Below are positions 5,307 to 7,024 of a stretch of DNA of 7,024 bases, piece after piece. The position numbers and the translations under genes are program-made. Each line of letters starts with the position of its first letter. The stretch's first letter is position 1. The notes under the pieces were generated by a model. It was given only the letters and a program-made list of their open reading frames with translations, was not told the DNA's origin and made no database searches. This DNA is from an uncultured Lachnospiraceae bacterium (GTDB taxonomy: Bacteria; Bacillota; Clostridia; Lachnospirales; Lachnospiraceae), in the NCBI GenBank assembly GCA_902783735.1, contig CACZSE010000030.1, positions 1 through 7,024 on the forward strand, given 5' to 3'.

Positions 5307-7024
5307 GCTTATATTAAGTGCATTTGGACCATATGCGACAACCATGCCTCAGATCGATTTTGAGCAGTTTGAGGACAGAGGTCTGTTTTTGATCTGCGGT
5401 GATACGGGAGCGGGAAAAACTACCATATTTGATGCCATAAGCTTTGCTCTTTACGGAACCACCAGCGGCTCTTACAGAGATACGAAGAACCTAAGAAGTG
5501 AATATGCGTCCGATGAGACTGAAAGCTATGTGGATTTCTATTTCTCTCATCAGTCGGTCAAATATCATGTAAAGAGATACCCTGCATATGAAAGAAAAAA
5601 ACTGCGTGGTGAAGGAATGATATCCGAAAAAGAAAAGGCAATACTTTATACGGAGGGAAAGGCACCGGTAGAAGGAGTTATTCAGGTCAACAACGCAATA
5701 AGGGAACTTTTGCATATCGATAACGATCAGTTTAAGCAGATCGCCATGATAGCCCAGGGAGAATTCTGGAAGCTGTTAAATGCAAAGACCGAAGAAAGGA
5801 CTCAGATACTAAGGACCATATTTATGACAGGTGCTTACAAGAATATCGAGTTTCGTCTGAAGGATCGCATGGATGAGTACTATAAGCAAAAGGTTGCTTA
5901 TGAGTCGAGCATCATACAGTATTTTAATGATGTTGAAACAGGAAATGACGATGAAGAGATCGCAGAAGAATACGAGGAACTACGTTCGCGTGCGACCGGT
6001 TCCAAAAGTGCATGGAATGCCGGCGAATTTTTAAAAGTGATCGAGGCAGTCATAAACTCAGACAAGGAACGTTACAAAGTTATATATAAAGAGCTTCAAA
6101 AAGAAGAGAAGGAACTGGAAAGAAACAAAAATACCCTTGCTGTTGCCGAGTCAAACAACAGAGCCATAGAAAGATATGAAGATCTAAAGAAAGAAAAAGA
6201 GGCTCTGGAAGCAAAGAAAGCAGATATAGATGCTTTGGATATCAGACTCAAAAAAAACAAAACGGCCACACACGAAGTATATCCTCACTATATGGGCTGG
6301 ATTGAAAAACAAAAAGAAGTTGCTGAAGTAAAAAAGATCATTTCACAAAAGAAGATCAGCAGGGAATCCTGTGAAGAAAAAGTAAAACAGGCTGATGCAA
6401 AACTGAAAGCAGCACAGGAGGAATTGAAAAAGCGCATAGAACTTTTGCAGGAAAAAAAGAATAAACTCAAAGACAGTCCAAAGATGCTTGAGCGTGTTAA
6501 AGCTGAAGACGAAAAGACAGATGCTCTTTTAAGAGATATACTCAGCATCACTGAAGACAAGCTTCCCCTGCGAAAGAAAAAGCAGGATGAGCTGAGTGCT
6601 TTGCAAAAACGATTCAAAACCGCTTTCGCTGAGTATGAGAAAGCTTGTATTGAATGTCTTAATGCGGAAAAGATAATGAATGCCAACAGAGCCGGATTAC
6701 TGGCGGCAGGTCTTGTCGAAGGTAAGGAATGTCCGGTCTGCGGTTCGATCCATCACCCCAAGCCCGCAGGACTTTCCGAGAGTGTTATTTTGGAAGATGA
6801 GTTTAAAAAACTGCAGGAGAAACAGGAGCATTTAACCGAAGAGAAAAACAGATGCAATCTGGATGCGGAAAAAGCAAAGACTTCTTTAGAGGAATTTGAA
6901 GAGCAGATAAAGAGGGATGCTCTGGATTGCCTTGAAGACAGTTTGATCAAAACTGATACGATAATATCGGATTTTGATGAGATAACGAAAAGTATTGCGC
7001 AAGCGTCAGAGGAAATAAAAGAAA
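5293..7024 (+). CDS. sbcC: SbcC, ATPase/coiled-coil subunit of SbcCD, 3' end cut by the window
   Basis: This is the first 577 codons of the SMC/Rad50-like ATPase that partners SbcD. Full-length family members are about 1,000-1,130 residues, so nearly half is missing to the right. The N-terminal ATPase lobe holds the Walker A loop G-D-T-G-A-G-K-T (36-43) and the Q-loop I-A-Q-G-E-F (153-158, Q155). From about 190 a long charged coiled coil (rich in E, K and A) runs to about 470. The zinc hook C-P-V-C-G (C480 and C483) and H-H-P follow; two such hooks share one Zn2+ and join complexes. The returning coil begins at about 495. Walker B, the ABC signature and the second ATPase lobe lie outside. The start inside sbcD is supported by AGGGAGG (5274-5280), 12 bases upstream. 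No stop or frameshift occurs within the visible part. Confidence 0.95.
   Translation, partial: MKPIKLILSAFGPYATTMPQIDFEQFEDRGLFLICGDTGAGKTTIFDAISFALYGTTSGSYRDTKNLRSEYASDETESYVDFYFSHQSVKYHVKRYPAYERKKLRGEGMISEKEKAILYTEGKAPVEGVIQVNNAIRELLHIDNDQFKQIAMIAQGEFWKLLNAKTEERTQILRTIFMTGAYKNIEFRLKDRMDEYYKQKVAYESSIIQYFNDVETGNDDEEIAEEYEELRSRATGSKSAWNAGEFLKVIEAVINSDKERYKVIYKELQKEEKELERNKNTLAVAESNNRAIERYEDLKKEKEALEAKKADIDALDIRLKKNKTATHEVYPHYMGWIEKQKEVAEVKKIISQKKISRESCEEKVKQADAKLKAAQEELKKRIELLQEKKNKLKDSPKMLERVKAEDEKTDALLRDILSITEDKLPLRKKKQDELSALQKRFKTAFAEYEKACIECLNAEKIMNANRAGLLAAGLVEGKECPVCGSIHHPKPAGLSESVILEDEFKKLQEKQEHLTEEKNRCNLDAEKAKTSLEEFEEQIKRDALDCLEDSLIKTDTIISDFDEITKSIAQASEEIKE

Noticed and set aside
6288..6950. 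Minus-strand open frames rich in Ser and Phe opposite sbcC
   Set aside because: Low-complexity Ser/Phe/Cys composition is what the antisense of a Lys/Glu-rich coiled coil gives; these are shadows of sbcC.
1..7024. A novel defence system or mobile element around sbcDC
   Set aside because: sbcDC are the standard housekeeping repair pair with all expected motifs, and there are no transposase, integrase, terminal repeats or compositional shift around them.

Overview
The window looks like ordinary chromosome from an AT-rich, low-G+C Gram-positive anaerobe. The Lachnospiraceae (Butyrivibrio/Roseburia type) are the best guess. This rests on codon use rich in ATA, AGA and AAA, strong AGGAGG-type ribosome binding sites, and the style of the GGDEF, CorA and SbcCD proteins. 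All intact genes lie on the + strand. I see no tRNA, rRNA, CRISPR array, insertion sequence or phage gene.

Layout: (1) 1-156 is the C-terminal tail of an Hsp20-type small heat shock protein, followed by a textbook intrinsic terminator with a C(UUCG)G loop at 165-200. (2) 301-1884 is a likely two-gene operon: a six-helix membrane protein of the Pr6Pr/AIG1-like type, then a compact CorA-type divalent cation channel. (3) 1997-3079 is a membrane-bound diguanylate cyclase (GGDEF). It is best started at a TTG with a good ribosome binding site, not at the upstream ATG (1907), which has none. Its product-inhibition I-site is lost. (4) 3085-3213 is a non-coding gap that holds, on the minus strand, what looks like the decayed C-terminus of a SpoIIE/PP2C phosphatase gene, with one frameshift. 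(5) 3233-7024 holds a TIGR01212-family radical SAM protein (YtqA/MnmL/YhcC), then sbcD and sbcC, closely packed and probably cotranscribed. sbcC runs off the right edge just beyond its zinc hook.

Functionally, sbcDC encode the two halves of one DNA-end-processing nuclease (a bacterial Mre11-Rad50). The radical SAM enzyme upstream is probably a tRNA wobble-uridine modification enzyme that shares only the transcript. The other genes cover membrane transport, c-di-GMP signalling and protein quality control, and have no obvious joint pathway. I found no convincing undescribed multi-gene system. The most unusual points are the SpoIIE phosphatase relic, the misleading 5' end and missing I-site of the GGDEF gene, and the possible Thr/His catalytic pair in the Pr6Pr protein.
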